Part shown: piece by piece, positions 29,633-39,618 of the stretch
How positions within the stretch are numbered: position 1 is the stretch's first letter
Layout of the letters: each line of letters starts with the position of its first letter
NCBI GenBank assembly: GCA_017646625.1
Contig: JAGCMF010000035.1
Span: forward strand, 1 to 62,789
DNA from: Alistipes sp.
GTDB taxonomy: Bacteria > Bacteroidota > Bacteroidia > Bacteroidales > Rikenellaceae
Direction: 5' to 3'
DNA length: 62,789 nucleotides
The notes under the pieces: model-generated
Databases searched by the model: none
The model's input: the letters and a program-made list of their open reading frames with translations, nothing else
Told to the model about the DNA's origin: nothing
Made by a program: the position numbers and the translations under genes

Positions 29633-30601
29633 TTACAAATTTATTTGTAACATCTGCTCGAATATGGCTCTTTCTTCACTTAAATCGACACCCGAAATGC
29701 TATTTATGGCCTCCAGCTGACGACGACAGAATGTGCGATGCTGCTCACTTGCTGGATTTGTGGGTCTATGTCTCGATGCAGCAACAATCTGCTCCACCCT
29801 ATGCATCACCCCACGCGCCTCACCAGAGAGTGCTGCGTCAAAGAATTTCTGGGCTACATACTCTATAGCCTGGGGCGTGGGGTGCACCATATCCTCGCAA
29901 TAGAATCTATAGTCACGTAGGTCGTCGATAAGAATCTCATACGCAGGGAAGTATGACACCCTTGCAGCATGATGTCTGCACACCATCTCCACAGCGACAC
30001 GCAGCAACGACTTGCTCAAGGCGTTATCCTCCAAACCCTCACCCACATGTCGCACAGGACTAACAGTGAAGAGCACGCGGCATGGCGCAAGCGCCACGAT
30101 ATGCTCCAACAGCGCAACGCACTCCTCGAGGCCCAACAACTCGCGTCTAAACATTCGTGCTGGGACCTTATGGCAGTTAGCCACAACAGCACCACTATCC
30201 ACATGTCTATATACCCATGCTGTACCCAACGTAACGATAAGCATATCGGCATGTTGCAGTGCCCGAGCACCTCTACGTAGCGCCTCATTCATCACCTCTA
30301 CAGCCTCATCAACAGTAGCACCCGACACTGAAGAGTGAAAATCGAAGTGCACATACCTGTCGTTGACCATTATAAGTGACTCGGGAGCAACCTCACAACC
30401 CGACACCATGAGGTCCATGGAACGAGCAATGGAGGCGGGATTAAAGAGTATGCCCGTAGGAGCAGTTGTTACCTTGAAGTGGCGTTCTGAAAGCTTTGAT
30501 GCTATGTTTGTTGCGAAGCACGAGCCCAACGACATGATGCTATCGTCATACCCCATAGGCTGCTGCCACGACTTGATATCTATCTCTGTGCGAAACTTCA
30601 T
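29633..30601 (-). CDS. GSCFA family protein
   Basis: 322 residues from ATG 30601. The family-naming motif GSCFA is in IMSLGSCFATNIA, and TLGTAWVYR and the late Asp-His-like EDMVHPTPQAIEYVA resemble SGNH-type hydrolases, so an esterase or acyl-hydrolase role is plausible but unproven. No signal peptide. A minus-strand -7 element (TATCTTTG, 30614-30621) overlaps the upstream ATG at 30616, so the later start is preferred; the leader would be very short. The downstream phosphatase-fold gene follows closely. Confidence 0.85.
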   Translation of the reverse strand: MKFRTEIDIKSWQQPMGYDDSIMSLGSCFATNIASKLSERHFKVTTAPTGILFNPASIARSMDLMVSGCEVAPESLIMVNDRYVHFDFHSSVSGATVDEAVEVMNEALRRGARALQHADMLIVTLGTAWVYRHVDSGAVVANCHKVPARMFRRELLGLEECVALLEHIVALAPCRVLFTVSPVRHVGEGLEDNALSKSLLRVAVEMVCRHHAARVSYFPAYEILIDDLRDYRFYCEDMVHPTPQAIEYVAQKFFDAALSGEARGVMHRVEQIVAASRHRPTNPASEQHRTFCRRQLEAINSISGVDLSEERAIFEQMLQINL

Positions 30602-30613
30602 ACTCTTTTTTTG

Positions 30614-30651
30614 CAAAGATAACTAATGAATAGAAAAAATAAGTATCTTTG
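30614..30651. promoter_or_regulatory. Divergent promoters between GSCFA gene and luxS
   Basis: Minus-strand TATCTTTG at 30614-30621 faces the GSCFA gene; plus-strand TATCTTTG at 30644-30651 faces luxS, 22 bp before its ATG. Clear -33 elements are not visible for either. Confidence 0.6.
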
Positions 30652-30672
30652 CGCTATAAATTAATTTAGATT

Positions 30673-31185
30673 ATGAAGAAAAATATCGTTTCATCGTTCG
30701 ATGTTGACCATCGCACACTTGATGCAGGACTATATCTGCGTTCAGTATATACTATCACTGATGATTACCAGGTGCGTTCGTGGGACCTCCGCTTCCGTGC
30801 TCCAATGGCGCATGCACCACTCGGCTCGGGCGAGGTACACACCATCGAGCACCTCATGGCATACTACCTACGCCTTGACGAGAAGATTGGCGCAAGCATC
30901 GTCTCATTCTGTCCCATGGGTTGCAAGACAGGCTTCTACCTCTCGACAATGCAGAATGTAGAGGCTGATGACATACGCAATGCTCTGGCAAAGGTCTACA
31001 AAGAGGTATTCCCTCTCACCTCATCAAGCGACATCGTCGGTCTCAACGAGATACAGTGCGGTAACCCAGGCCTCTACGCCATAGACTCAACAAATGCCGC
31101 CATGGCAGAGTATATGCGCACACTCTTCACCGCAGATGAGGCTGCAGCACTTGGCATAGGTAACGTCTACGAAAAGTGGTGGTAG
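30673..31185 (+). CDS. luxS: S-ribosylhomocysteine lyase LuxS
   Basis: 170 residues. It cleaves S-ribosylhomocysteine to homocysteine and DPD, the precursor of autoinducer 2. Metal ligands H56 and H60 are in HTIEH, the third ligand C129 in IQCGNP and the catalytic Cys84 in PMGCKTGFYL. mtnN begins 1 bp after the stop, so the two steps of S-adenosylhomocysteine recycling are encoded together. Confidence 0.97.
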   Translation: MKKNIVSSFDVDHRTLDAGLYLRSVYTITDDYQVRSWDLRFRAPMAHAPLGSGEVHTIEHLMAYYLRLDEKIGASIVSFCPMGCKTGFYLSTMQNVEADDIRNALAKVYKEVFPLTSSSDIVGLNEIQCGNPGLYAIDSTNAAMAEYMRTLFTADEAAALGIGNVYEKWW

Positions 31186-31186
31186 T

Positions 31187-31777
31187 ATGAGAGTACTTAT
31201 CTGCGCCCCTACATCGCGCGAATACCGCGCCATGCGCTATGCTCTTGACCACGCAACATCCCTAAACCACAACTACGAGCTGGTAGAGGTGGGCATAGGC
31301 AAGGCACTATCATCAGCAGGCGTAGCACGCGCCTTGACACTCGCCACAGAGCCCTACGACATGCTCGCCGTTGTAGGCTTTGCTGCCGCAGCACATGGTC
31401 GTAAGCAGGGAGAGATAGTAATGCCTAACCGTGCAATACACCACGACGCAATCATCCCTGATGGCTTCTGCCCAGAGATTACCGATCCACGCGCTTTGCG
31501 TGGCACCGATCCAGAGACAGTATTCACTGGCGACTCGTTCGTGAATGCCGACATCATAGCCGACATAAAGCGTCGTTTCAACACCGACTGCGGACTCTTC
31601 GACATGGAGATTGCTGCGATATGCCAGGTTGCAGAGCTGTACGACAATATTCCCGTTGTTGCTGTTAAGTATGTGTCAGATGTACCCGAGGATGGTCACT
31701 CGGAGCACTCATACGACGCCTTTGCTGACGCACACTCCGACTTCACTCCCCTACTACTTAAGCTCGAGGAGTTGTAG
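31187..31777 (+). CDS. mtnN: 5'-methylthioadenosine/S-adenosylhomocysteine nucleosidase
   Basis: 196 residues, shorter than E. coli MtnN (about 230). It removes adenine from S-adenosylhomocysteine, feeding LuxS, and from methylthioadenosine. The phosphorylase-superfamily fold is visible with VVGFAAAAHGRKQGEIV, the purine/ribose-binding Glu in GLFDMEIAAICQVA and VKYVSDVPEDGHSEHS with the catalytic Asp. Futalosine-type substrates (MqnB) cannot be excluded, but the luxS neighbour argues for SAH. Confidence 0.87.
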   Translation: MRVLICAPTSREYRAMRYALDHATSLNHNYELVEVGIGKALSSAGVARALTLATEPYDMLAVVGFAAAAHGRKQGEIVMPNRAIHHDAIIPDGFCPEITDPRALRGTDPETVFTGDSFVNADIIADIKRRFNTDCGLFDMEIAAICQVAELYDNIPVVAVKYVSDVPEDGHSEHSYDAFADAHSDFTPLLLKLEEL

Positions 31778-31793
31778 AGAGAACAAGAAAACA

Positions 31794-31828
31794 AAAAAGT
31801 GGTTGTCCCCCTTGGACAGCCACTTTTT
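31794..31828 (+). terminator. Intrinsic terminator of luxS-mtnN
   Basis: Stem aaaaagtggttgtcc / ggacagccacttttt with one G-U pair and a 5-nt loop. Confidence 0.85.
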
Positions 31829-31872
31829 ACTTATTACCCCTATTATTAGAAGTTGAACAACAAGAGTTTATT

Positions 31873-32304
31873 TTAGTCAACTTCTATTTGTACACACTCT
31901 ATACCCACCTTGCGTAGCAACTCTATACCCTCATCGGAACGATATGGGTCGGCGTATACTACACGCTTGATACCCGCCTGAATGATTAACTTGGCGCACT
32001 CTATGCATGGCGAGGCAGTGACATAGAGAGTCGAGCCATCGCAGTTATTAGCACTCTTGGCAACCTTCGTGATAGCATTAGCCTCGGCATGAAGAACATA
32101 GGGTTTCGTCTTACCCATATCGTCCTCACATATATTCTCAAAGCCCGCTGGTGTACCGTTATAGCCATCAGAGATAATCATCTTATCCTTAACCAACAGA
32201 GCACCCACCTTGCGACGTACGCAGTATGAGTTCTCGGCCCACACGCGCGCCATCTGTAAGTAACGAATATCAAACTGACGCTGCTTTGACTCCTTATATC
32301 CCAT
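31873..32304 (-). CDS. dCMP deaminase family protein (ComEB type)
   Basis: 143 residues. Zinc-dependent cytidine-deaminase fold: VLHAEANAI carries the first Zn ligand and the proton-shuttle Glu, and SPCIECAKL the two Cys ligands. The N-terminal YLQMARVWAENSYCVRRKVGALLV and CEDDMG insert match dCMP deaminases, which make dUMP for thymidylate. It lies 120 bp downstream of secA on the same strand. No ComEA or ComEC is adjacent. Confidence 0.9.
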   Translation of the reverse strand: MGYKESKQRQFDIRYLQMARVWAENSYCVRRKVGALLVKDKMIISDGYNGTPAGFENICEDDMGKTKPYVLHAEANAITKVAKSANNCDGSTLYVTASPCIECAKLIIQAGIKRVVYADPYRSDEGIELLRKVGIECVQIEVD

Positions 32305-32424
32305 AACGCCTTATATATAATGTTCAATGCGCTACAATAGCACAAAATAGGATCTCTTGGAAGAAGGGGGCAGAGGTGAATATAGATAACTCACATAGCC
32401 CCTTATCACAAGAAATTATAGTTT

Positions 32425-35400
32425 TTACATCTTACCGTGACAATGCTTATACTTCTTACCCGAGCCACAAGGACATGGATCATTACGACCCACACTCTTA
32501 TCCACCTTGATTGGGGCAGTCTTACCCCTCTCACCCTGGCCAGCATTTGCTGCTGCTGCCATGCGCGATGCCTGGAGCTTGTTTACATCAATCTTCGACT
32601 TCTGCTCACGTGCATTCTGCATAGACTCGGGGTTGTTCTCACGAACGGGGAGGTATGACTTGTTGATGATGGCCAACACGTCGCGGTTGATATCCTCGAG
32701 CATCTTCGAGAAGAGCTGGAACGACTCTAGCTTGTAGATGAGGAGTGGATCCTTCTGCTCGTATGTAGCATTCTGGACACTCTGGCGGAGGTCATCCATC
32801 TCGCGTAGGTGCTCACGCCATGCGTCATCGATAGTAGTGAAGAGTGCAACTTTGGCAAATACACGATATATCTCTGCACAATCTGTATCCTTACACTTCT
32901 GCAACTCAACAGGTATAGAGTAACGAAGACGACCATCCGTGAATGGGAAGGCGATACGCTTGTTTGCCATATCGTCACCATGAGCCTCGAAAATCTTCGC
33001 CATAGTAGGACGCACAATGTCGGCGATGGCCTTCGACTTACGGTCGTAGAGAGCTGTAAGGTCAGCAACAATAGAGTCGATAATCTCCTTTGGCTTCATA
33101 GCATTGTACTGCTCCTCAAGAAGTGTTGTGTCGAGAGCAACCTCGCGCATGAGGTCGAACTTAAACTCCTCGAATGAGCATCCCTCGTGCGCCTCCACAA
33201 ACTTGATAGCATAGTCGCAACGTAGGTTGTTCAAGTCGATATCTATACGTTCGCCATATAGGGCGTGACGACGACGTGTGTATATAACCTCACGCTGTGA
33301 GTTCATAACATCATCATACTCCAACAGGCGCTTACGAACACCAAAGTGGTTCTCCTCAACCTTCTTCTGCGCACGTTCAATAGCCTTTGTCATCATACCA
33401 GCCTGGATAACCTCACCCTCCTGGATACCCATCTTGTCCATGAGTGAGGCTATGCGGTCAGAGCCAAAGAGGCGCATAAGCTTATCCTCCAACGATACGA
33501 AGAACTGTGATGAACCAGGGTCACCCTGACGTCCTGCACGACCACGTAGCTGACGGTCTACACGGCGGCTCTCATGACGTTCTGTGCCGATGATAGCAAG
33601 ACCACCACGTTCCTTAACCTCGGGTGTTAGCTTGATATCGGTACCACGACCCGCCATGTTTGTTGCGATGGTAACCTGACCACTGCGACCCGCCTCGGCA
33701 ACAATCTGCGCCTCGAGCTGATGCTGCTTCGCATTGAGCACATTGTGCTTGATGCCACGAAGCTTAAGCATACGGCTCAACAACTCCGAGATTTCAACCG
33801 ATGTAGTACCCACCAACACAGGACGTCCCTCGGCAACGAGCTTCTCAATCTCCGCGATAACAGCGTTATACTTCTCTCTCTCGGTCTTATAGACAAGGTC
33901 CTGGCGGTCATCACGGATGACATCCTTGTTTGTTGGGATGACAACGACATCGAGCTTATAGATGCTCCAGAACTCCGACGACTCGGTCTCGGCAGTACCT
34001 GTCATACCCGCAAGCTTGTGGTACATACGGAAGTAGTTCTGCAGGGTGATGGTTGCAAATGTCTGCGTAGCATCCTCCACCTTGACATTCTCCTTCGCCT
34101 CGATAGCCTGATGAAGACCATCCGAGTAACGACGACCCTCCATGATACGACCTGTCTGCTCGTCTACAATCTTTACCTTATTGTCGATGAGCACATACTC
34201 GACCTCCTTCTCGAACATGAAGTATGCCTTGAGGAGCTGGTTCATGGTGTGTACACGTTCCGCCTTGATAGAGTATTCCGAGAGCAACTCATCCTTACGC
34301 TGTGCACGTTCCTCGTGTGATAGTGCTGCATCATGCTCAAGCTCGGCAATGCGTGCGCCGATATCTGGAAGCACGAAGAAACCCTCCTCGTTGAAGCGGC
34401 GTGATGCCACCTCATGACCCTTATCCGTAAGAATCAACGAGTTCATCTTCTCATCGTGAACAACGAAGTTATCGTCAGTGATCTCGTGCATACGTCTCTC
34501 GTTATCCTGCATATAGATGTTCTCGGTCTTCTGCAACAACACCTTAACACCTGGCTCCGAGAGGAACTTGATAAGCGCCTTATACTTTGGCATCGCCTTG
34601 TGAGCACGCAGCAGGAGCTTACCTGCCTCCTCGTGGTTACCCTCATTGAAGAGACGCTTGGCCTCGGCAACATCCGACGACGACATCTTGCTCTGCAAGT
34701 CGTAGATATACTTTGCTGATGGCTGGAACTCCGCGAAGAGCTGGTCACCACCCTTTGGCACAGGACCAGAGATGATAAGTGGTGTACGTGCATCGTCAAT
34801 AAGCACAGAGTCGACCTCATCGACAATTGCAAAGTGGTGCTTGCGCTGCACAAGGTCCTTGGGTGCTGATGCCATGTTATCACGCAGGTAGTCGAAGCCA
34901 AACTCGTTATTCGTACCGAAGGTGATATCTGCATTATATGCGCGTCTACGTTCCTCGGAGTTAGGGCGCGTATTATCTATACATGCCACAGAGAGACCAT
35001 GGAACTGATACATAGGACCCATCCACTCGGCATCACGACGTGCGAGGTAGTCGTTTACAGTCACCACATGAACACCCTTATGTGCAAGGGCATTAAGGAA
35101 TACAGGGAGTGTGGCAACAAGTGTCTTACCCTCACCCGTAGCCATCTCGGCGATACGACCCTTGTGGAGCACTACACCACCAAAGAGCTGCACATCGTAG
35201 TGTACCATATCCCACTTGATGACATTACCACCAGCAGTCCACTGGCTGCTATATATAGCCTTGTCATCCTCCACGCGCACAAGATCCTGGCGTTCTGCCG
35301 CAAGGTTACGGTCAAAGTCGTTCGCAGTAACCACAACCTCGTCATTCTCGGCAAAGCGACGCGCCGTATCCTTCATTATGGCGAAGGCCTCGGGGAGAAT

Positions 35401-35724
35401 CTCCTCGAGCTTCTCCTCAATCTTCTGGTCTATGCGCTTTGTTGTGTCGTCTATATCCTTCGATATACGTTCCTTATCCTTCAGCGATGTCTCGGGACGT
35501 TCGAGCAACTCCTTATTCTTCACTATCAAGGCCTCATCATCGGCGATATAGTCGGCGATAGACTTGCTCAACGCCGCAGAACGTGCACGCAACTCATCGT
35601 TGGTGAGTGCCGAGATTGATGGGTAGATAGCCTTTATCTTCTCAACGTAGGGGATAATCTCCTTACGATCCTTATCGGCCTTCGAGCCGAAGAACAACTT
35701 AATAACTTTTGATAAAATATCCAT
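32425..35724 (-). CDS. secA: Preprotein translocase ATPase SecA
   Basis: 1099 residues, in the long range usual for Bacteroidota SecA. It drives unfolded preproteins through SecYEG. Seen: Walker [61 protein letters not shown], and the C-terminal zinc motif [14 protein letters not shown] that contacts SecB and phospholipid. An extended segment with [20 protein letters not shown] around residues 350-380 is typical of this phylum. Single gene with promoter at 35810; the deaminase gene may share its transcript. Confidence 0.98.
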   Translation of the reverse strand: MDILSKVIKLFFGSKADKDRKEIIPYVEKIKAIYPSISALTNDELRARSAALSKSIADYIADDEALIVKNKELLERPETSLKDKERISKDIDDTTKRIDQKIEEKLEEILPEAFAIMKDTARRFAENDEVVVTANDFDRNLAAERQDLVRVEDDKAIYSSQWTAGGNVIKWDMVHYDVQLFGGVVLHKGRIAEMATGEGKTLVATLPVFLNALAHKGVHVVTVNDYLARRDAEWMGPMYQFHGLSVACIDNTRPNSEERRRAYNADITFGTNNEFGFDYLRDNMASAPKDLVQRKHHFAIVDEVDSVLIDDARTPLIISGPVPKGGDQLFAEFQPSAKYIYDLQSKMSSSDVAEAKRLFNEGNHEEAGKLLLRAHKAMPKYKALIKFLSEPGVKVLLQKTENIYMQDNERRMHEITDDNFVVHDEKMNSLILTDKGHEVASRRFNEEGFFVLPDIGARIAELEHDAALSHEERAQRKDELLSEYSIKAERVHTMNQLLKAYFMFEKEVEYVLIDNKVKIVDEQTGRIMEGRRYSDGLHQAIEAKENVKVEDATQTFATITLQNYFRMYHKLAGMTGTAETESSEFWSIYKLDVVVIPTNKDVIRDDRQDLVYKTEREKYNAVIAEIEKLVAEGRPVLVGTTSVEISELLSRMLKLRGIKHNVLNAKQHQLEAQIVAEAGRSGQVTIATNMAGRGTDIKLTPEVKERGGLAIIGTERHESRRVDRQLRGRAGRQGDPGSSQFFVSLEDKLMRLFGSDRIASLMDKMGIQEGEVIQAGMMTKAIERAQKKVEENHFGVRKRLLEYDDVMNSQREVIYTRRRHALYGERIDIDLNNLRCDYAIKFVEAHEGCSFEEFKFDLMREVALDTTLLEEQYNAMKPKEIIDSIVADLTALYDRKSKAIADIVRPTMAKIFEAHGDDMANKRIAFPFTDGRLRYSIPVELQKCKDTDCAEIYRVFAKVALFTTIDDAWREHLREMDDLRQSVQNATYEQKDPLLIYKLESFQLFSKMLEDINRDVLAIINKSYLPVRENNPESMQNAREQKSKIDVNKLQASRMAAAANAGQGERGKTAPIKVDKSVGRNDPCPCGSGKKYKHCHGKM

Positions 35725-35809
35725 ATCTATAGTTTTATTTTTTCATCATACAACCATGTTGCCACATATCATAGCCTCCTCTACGTATAGCAACAATACG
35801 CATAACGCG

Positions 35810-35817
35810 CAAAGATA
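35810..35817 (-). promoter_or_regulatory. -7 element of secA
   Basis: Minus-strand TATCTTTG about 85 bp before the secA start. Confidence 0.55.
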
Positions 35818-35914
35818 CAATTTTTTTCGCTAACATCAACATTATGATCATGCTTTTTACCCACACACCTCGCATAATTTAGCTATTTACAACACATCGA
35901 ACATCAATATACCC

Positions 35915-35960
35915 CTAAAAAAGAGATATGGGTGCCACAACAGCCGTTGCAACACCCATA
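35915..35960 (-). terminator. Intrinsic terminator of the outer-membrane protein gene
   Basis: Outer stem atgggtg / cacccat and inner stem caac / gttg, followed on the minus strand by a T-rich run (35916-35922 complement). It lies 26 bp after the stop. Confidence 0.72.
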
Positions 35961-35985
35961 ATTCATCATCCGACTACCGTCTCTA

Positions 35986-38937
35986 TTAATGCATCATTGG
36001 TGGACGGCCACCAGCAAATGGGCGTCTACCAGCACCCGAGGTGACATCCATGCCGTAGTCACTTGGATTCTGCGAACCATTCTTACCGAAGAAGCGGAGG
36101 TTATAGTTGAACTGAACGGTGAAGTAGCGACCAACAACGCTATTCCATGCATTCTGTGTATAACCACTACCCACGGTGCGAGCAAAGGCTGCATTCTGGT
36201 TCAACAGGTCGTTGACACCCACAAGCACCTCACCCTGCTGATTCTTAAAGAGCTTCTTACCGAGGTATATGTTACAGATGAGGTAGTCCTCGTTATAGTC
36301 GTTCGTAAAGCCTATATACTGGTTGTAGTTGACGGCAGCGGTGAGAGTAAAGCCCTGCCAGAATACCCACTTAAGAGTTCCCGATGCTGCATGGTTAAAG
36401 TACTGGTTCTTCGTACCTCGCGTAGCCAACGACTGACGAGCATCGTTATATGAGCCATTCCACTCGAGGGTGAAGTCGATATTCTCCGAGATATTACTAC
36501 CCAAAGAGACCTTGGCATCGTAGCTCATGTTGCTTGTGAAGTTGAGCTCATCGTTAATCATAGATGGAGTACGCGACCAACCTACACCAGCAGAGAGGTT
36601 AAGATTACACTTGATAGGGCTAATAGGGAAGCCATAGCTTATGTGAGTACGTAGATTGCGATATCCATTCATATTCTCATATGTAGAGTACTGCAATGGG
36701 TTATATTCCTGACCATCAATGATGATAGTATCTGGGTTGTAAGATATAGACTGACCGATGTAGTCCTGCGTAAACTGCGCCATAAACATCCACATGAAGG
36801 TGCGACCCTTCTCGATATTCGAACGCACATAGTGGAAGTTGATACGGTGGTTGTATGCCGACTTAAGAAGTGGGTTACCCTTGCTCAAGTACTGTGCATT
36901 CGACACATCGTAGATATCCTGAAGATTGCGAACATCGGGGTTCTGCGTGTATGAGCTTACAAAGAGACGTATCGAATTCTGTGGATTGAAGGCGACATTA
37001 GCCATCATGAAGTATGTCACATGGTCATAGCCACGCTTAATATCCTCGCCCTTAACTAGGCCATCGAGCACCGAGTGCTGGTAGTATACATTGGCGATGA
37101 AGGTGTTTCTATCCTTGGCATAGCGGAAGCCAGGACCTACCCTATGCTCCATGCTCACGCTATTTGTAAGCGACGAGAGTGATGGGTCGGGAGTAAGGCC
37201 CGCAGTAGAGAAATCACTACCTGTGATAAAGGCAGTCTTCTTGATATCCTGATCCTCGTAGTCGAAGCGATACTGGATGCTTACCTGTGCATTAGGCGCC
37301 ACAGGCTCGGTATATGTGAAGTTAGCATTTACATCCGTCTCCGACTGTGGCGCTGTAGATGCAACATAGCGCAACTCGGGATAGTACAACGCCGCCTCGG
37401 CATCGTACATAGTAGAGAGTGTAGAGAAGCTATTTGTCCACGACTTGGGCGTGTTACGTATCGAGTAACGACCATCAACAGTGATAGTACGACCTGGCTT
37501 ACCGAGTTTCACACGATACTGCAAGAACTCGCTAAAGCGCAACGCACGCGATGAACCCTGCGAACCATTAAAGAGCATATCATACTCCAAGCCCTTGCTC
37601 TCGGCAGTCTCGCCATACTGCTCGCCATACTGCTGGCTATAGGGGTCGTTACCCTGGAAGCTGAAGTTCGTACGCGACATAAGCGACATATTGTCGTTAA
37701 TCTTCCAGTCGAGGCGTAGGTTGAGACGATGGTTGAAGTTATGAGTCTCCGACTCACCCTCCTGGATGAGGTAGTCGTTAGGAGATGGTGACTCGTACCA
37801 CTTCTCCAAGAGACTCTTATTGCGAGTATTTGTGTCGTTAAAGAAGTATGAGCCATTGAGCTTCACCTTCTCGCCCTCGCCCCAAGTATCAGAATACTGA
37901 AGGCCTATAGAGCCTACGCGGGCAACACCACTCTGTGGGCGCACCATATACTGGCCTACACCACGACCACGACCCATGCCACCTTGGCCACCACCTGTCA
38001 CACCGAGGATATCCTCGAACGAGAAGTTCTGCTGGTTGACGTTGTTAAAAAGACCTATGACAGAGATACGGCTTGAGCCATGGAAGATGTTTACATTACC
38101 ACCCACGTTATACTTATGGTGAGATGTCACATCCGACAGCGTGGGATTATATTGTTCAGTATTATCAAAGCCCAGCTCCGTAGGTGAGCCGTCGATATCT
38201 GGCTGATATCCATAGCCGCCATATACCTTACCGAAGACACCCTGACGCATATGCGAGTGTGTGACGATGTTGATAGCCTTGTAGCCCTCACCATCATCCA
38301 TACCCGAGAACTCGGCATTATCCGAGAGCTTGTTAAAGACCTCGATACGATCTACAGCCTGTGCTGGAAGCGAGTTAAGAGCCGTAGAGACATCCTCGCC
38401 AAAGAACTCCTTGCCGTCAACAAAGATGCGTCTCACCTGCTCACCCTGCGCCTCTACCGAGCCGTTAGAGATTGTGATACCGGGCATCTTACGCAACAGA
38501 CCCTCAACATCGGCATCTGCAGCCACCCTAAATGCCGATGCATTGTATGCTACAGTATCGCCATTCTGCGACGTACGCAAAGCCTGCACCTCCTTAACAA
38601 CAGCCTCAATAGCCACAGCCTCGGGCTGCAACTCCAGAGTACCAAGGTCTACGTTTGCACCAACACGAACACTATGTGTCTGCGTAGCATAGCCGATGAA
38701 TGTGATGTTTACATCATACTCACCTGCCGCAAGGCCTGTAACGGTGATGGCACCCTCGGCACCAGACACCGAGTGACGACGGCTATCATTAGCCTTGTTC
38801 ACGACCTCCATGATGGCACCTATGATACCCTCCTTGGTCTCTGCATCGACAATCTTTGCCGATATCTTCGCCGACTGCGCCATGAGAGGCAACGACAAGC
38901 AAAGCATAACGATAATTGCTAATACTCTTTTCATCAT
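35986..38937 (-). CDS. Outer-membrane beta-barrel protein with CarboxypepD-like and plug domains
   Basis: 983 residues from the ATG at 38937 (38934 equally good); the frame extends to 39048, but that would start inside the predicted operator. Signal peptide MMKRVLAIIVMLCLSLPLMAQ, then a CarboxypepD_reg-like domain (KIVDAETKEGIIGAIMEVV, GEYDVNITFIGY), a TonB-plug-like part (RKMPGITISNGSVEAQGEQV, DGKEFFGEDVSTALNSLPAQ) and a long C-terminal beta barrel of the OMP_b-brl_3 kind. The end is Gly/Arg/Pro rich. No SusD neighbour, so it is not a SusCD pair. Preceded by paired LytTR-type boxes and by the His-rich gene. Confidence 0.9.
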   Translation of the reverse strand: MMKRVLAIIVMLCLSLPLMAQSAKISAKIVDAETKEGIIGAIMEVVNKANDSRRHSVSGAEGAITVTGLAAGEYDVNITFIGYATQTHSVRVGANVDLGTLELQPEAVAIEAVVKEVQALRTSQNGDTVAYNASAFRVAADADVEGLLRKMPGITISNGSVEAQGEQVRRIFVDGKEFFGEDVSTALNSLPAQAVDRIEVFNKLSDNAEFSGMDDGEGYKAINIVTHSHMRQGVFGKVYGGYGYQPDIDGSPTELGFDNTEQYNPTLSDVTSHHKYNVGGNVNIFHGSSRISVIGLFNNVNQQNFSFEDILGVTGGGQGGMGRGRGVGQYMVRPQSGVARVGSIGLQYSDTWGEGEKVKLNGSYFFNDTNTRNKSLLEKWYESPSPNDYLIQEGESETHNFNHRLNLRLDWKINDNMSLMSRTNFSFQGNDPYSQQYGEQYGETAESKGLEYDMLFNGSQGSSRALRFSEFLQYRVKLGKPGRTITVDGRYSIRNTPKSWTNSFSTLSTMYDAEAALYYPELRYVASTAPQSETDVNANFTYTEPVAPNAQVSIQYRFDYEDQDIKKTAFITGSDFSTAGLTPDPSLSSLTNSVSMEHRVGPGFRYAKDRNTFIANVYYQHSVLDGLVKGEDIKRGYDHVTYFMMANVAFNPQNSIRLFVSSYTQNPDVRNLQDIYDVSNAQYLSKGNPLLKSAYNHRINFHYVRSNIEKGRTFMWMFMAQFTQDYIGQSISYNPDTIIIDGQEYNPLQYSTYENMNGYRNLRTHISYGFPISPIKCNLNLSAGVGWSRTPSMINDELNFTSNMSYDAKVSLGSNISENIDFTLEWNGSYNDARQSLATRGTKNQYFNHAASGTLKWVFWQGFTLTAAVNYNQYIGFTNDYNEDYLICNIYLGKKLFKNQQGEVLVGVNDLLNQNAAFARTVGSGYTQNAWNSVVGRYFTVQFNYNLRFFGKNGSQNPSDYGMDVTSGAGRRPFAGGRPPMMH

Positions 38938-38974
38938 ATAATAGTTTTTTATTTTCATTGCACTTTTCGCTGCG

Positions 38975-38982
38975 CGAAAGTA
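38975..38982 (-). promoter_or_regulatory. -7 element of the outer-membrane protein gene
   Basis: Minus-strand TACTTTCG (one base off TAnnTTTG), start near 38968. No -33 TTTG at the right distance, as expected for an activated promoter. Confidence 0.5.
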
Positions 38983-39018
38983 ATATTTTAAATTGACATA
39001 TGCTACACAACGGCGGTG

Positions 39019-39048
39019 AAATGACAAAAAAGGGGGGTCAACCGACAT
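39019..39048 (-). promoter_or_regulatory. Paired LytTR-type boxes upstream of the outer-membrane protein gene
   Basis: Minus strand ATGTCGGTT (39048-39040), 12 bp, TTGTCATTT (39027-39019). The repeat distance is 21 bp, that is two DNA turns, which is the arrangement bound by LytTR-domain dimers. The proximal box ends 37 bp before the -7 element. Confidence 0.6.
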
Positions 39049-39102
39049 CCTCTATAATATAAAAGATTGAGTTGGGATGCTTGACACCCCAACTCATAAT
39101 CT

Positions 39103-39504
39103 CTAACGGCGGCCTGGAGGTGGAGGAGGCATACCAGGACCGTGTGGTCTGTCATCTCCATGAGAGCCGTGTGGTCCACTATGATGCTTACCTCCGTGGT
39201 GACCATCATGGCGATCATGGTGCTTACCATGAGGATGACCATGAGGGCGTGGCTTTGGTGGGCGCGGGCCCCTTCTATCCCTGCCATGGTGGCAGTCACC
39301 CTTGCCGTGGGGGCGACACTCAAAGGCGCAATAACCACAACCTCGGCCATTGTCACGTGGCGCACGAACATCTACAACAACGAAGCCATTATCGCCACCA
39401 ATACCGAATGATATGCCTACGGGACGACGTAGACCATCATTTGCCGAAGCACTGCCCACTGCTACTACAGAAAGCACAAGGGCTAAAAACATAATCTTTC
39501 TCAT
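39103..39504 (-). CDS. Exported His/Pro/Gly-rich protein
   Basis: 133 residues. Signal peptide MRKIMFLALVLSVVAVGSASA, then a short beta-type part (GISFGIGGDNGFVVVDV) with two Cys (GCGYCAFEC has three), and a tail from about residue 63 with 16 His, many Pro, Gly, Lys and Asp, ending GPGMPPPPPGRR. The tail can bind divalent metals such as Zn, Ni or Cu; that is a composition argument, not a family match. Preceded by LytTR-type boxes; 55 bp separate it from the outer-membrane gene's operator. Confidence 0.8.
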   Translation of the reverse strand: MRKIMFLALVLSVVAVGSASANDGLRRPVGISFGIGGDNGFVVVDVRAPRDNGRGCGYCAFECRPHGKGDCHHGRDRRGPRPPKPRPHGHPHGKHHDRHDGHHGGKHHSGPHGSHGDDRPHGPGMPPPPPGRR

Positions 39505-39543
39505 AGTCGTAAAATTTTAGGGTTGTAACTCTGTTTCCTGTTA

Positions 39544-39551
39544 CAAAGTTA
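39544..39551 (-). promoter_or_regulatory. -7 element of the His-rich protein gene
   Basis: Minus-strand TAACTTTG, start near 39537. It lies within a 10-bp inverted repeat (ggttgtaact / agttacaacc, 39514-39556) that may fold in the leader. No -33 element is seen. Confidence 0.55.
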
Positions 39552-39588
39552 CAACCCCAAGACGCGGTCTAATACTACACCCGCCACC

Positions 39589-39618
39589 AAACGACAATTT
39601 GCTACGGTGAAGCGACAA
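39589..39618 (-). promoter_or_regulatory. Paired LytTR-type boxes upstream of the His-rich gene
   Basis: Minus strand TTGTCGCTT (39618-39610), 12 bp, TTGTCGTTT (39597-39589), 21-bp repeat distance. The flanking word TTCACC is also repeated at 21 bp. The proximal box ends 38 bp before the -7 element. Located directly after the stop codon of the LytTR regulator gene. Confidence 0.65.

Noticed and set aside
34999-35619. 206-residue plus-strand frame inside secA
   Set aside because: Antisense shadow of a well-conserved gene without start signal or recognisable domain. The same applies to long antisense frames at 9650-10342, 4802-5383 and 45753-46568.
35986-39048. SusC/SusD polysaccharide utilisation locus
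   Set aside because: The barrel protein lacks a SusD partner and neighbouring glycosidases; it looks like a stand-alone barrel with a CarboxypepD-like domain.
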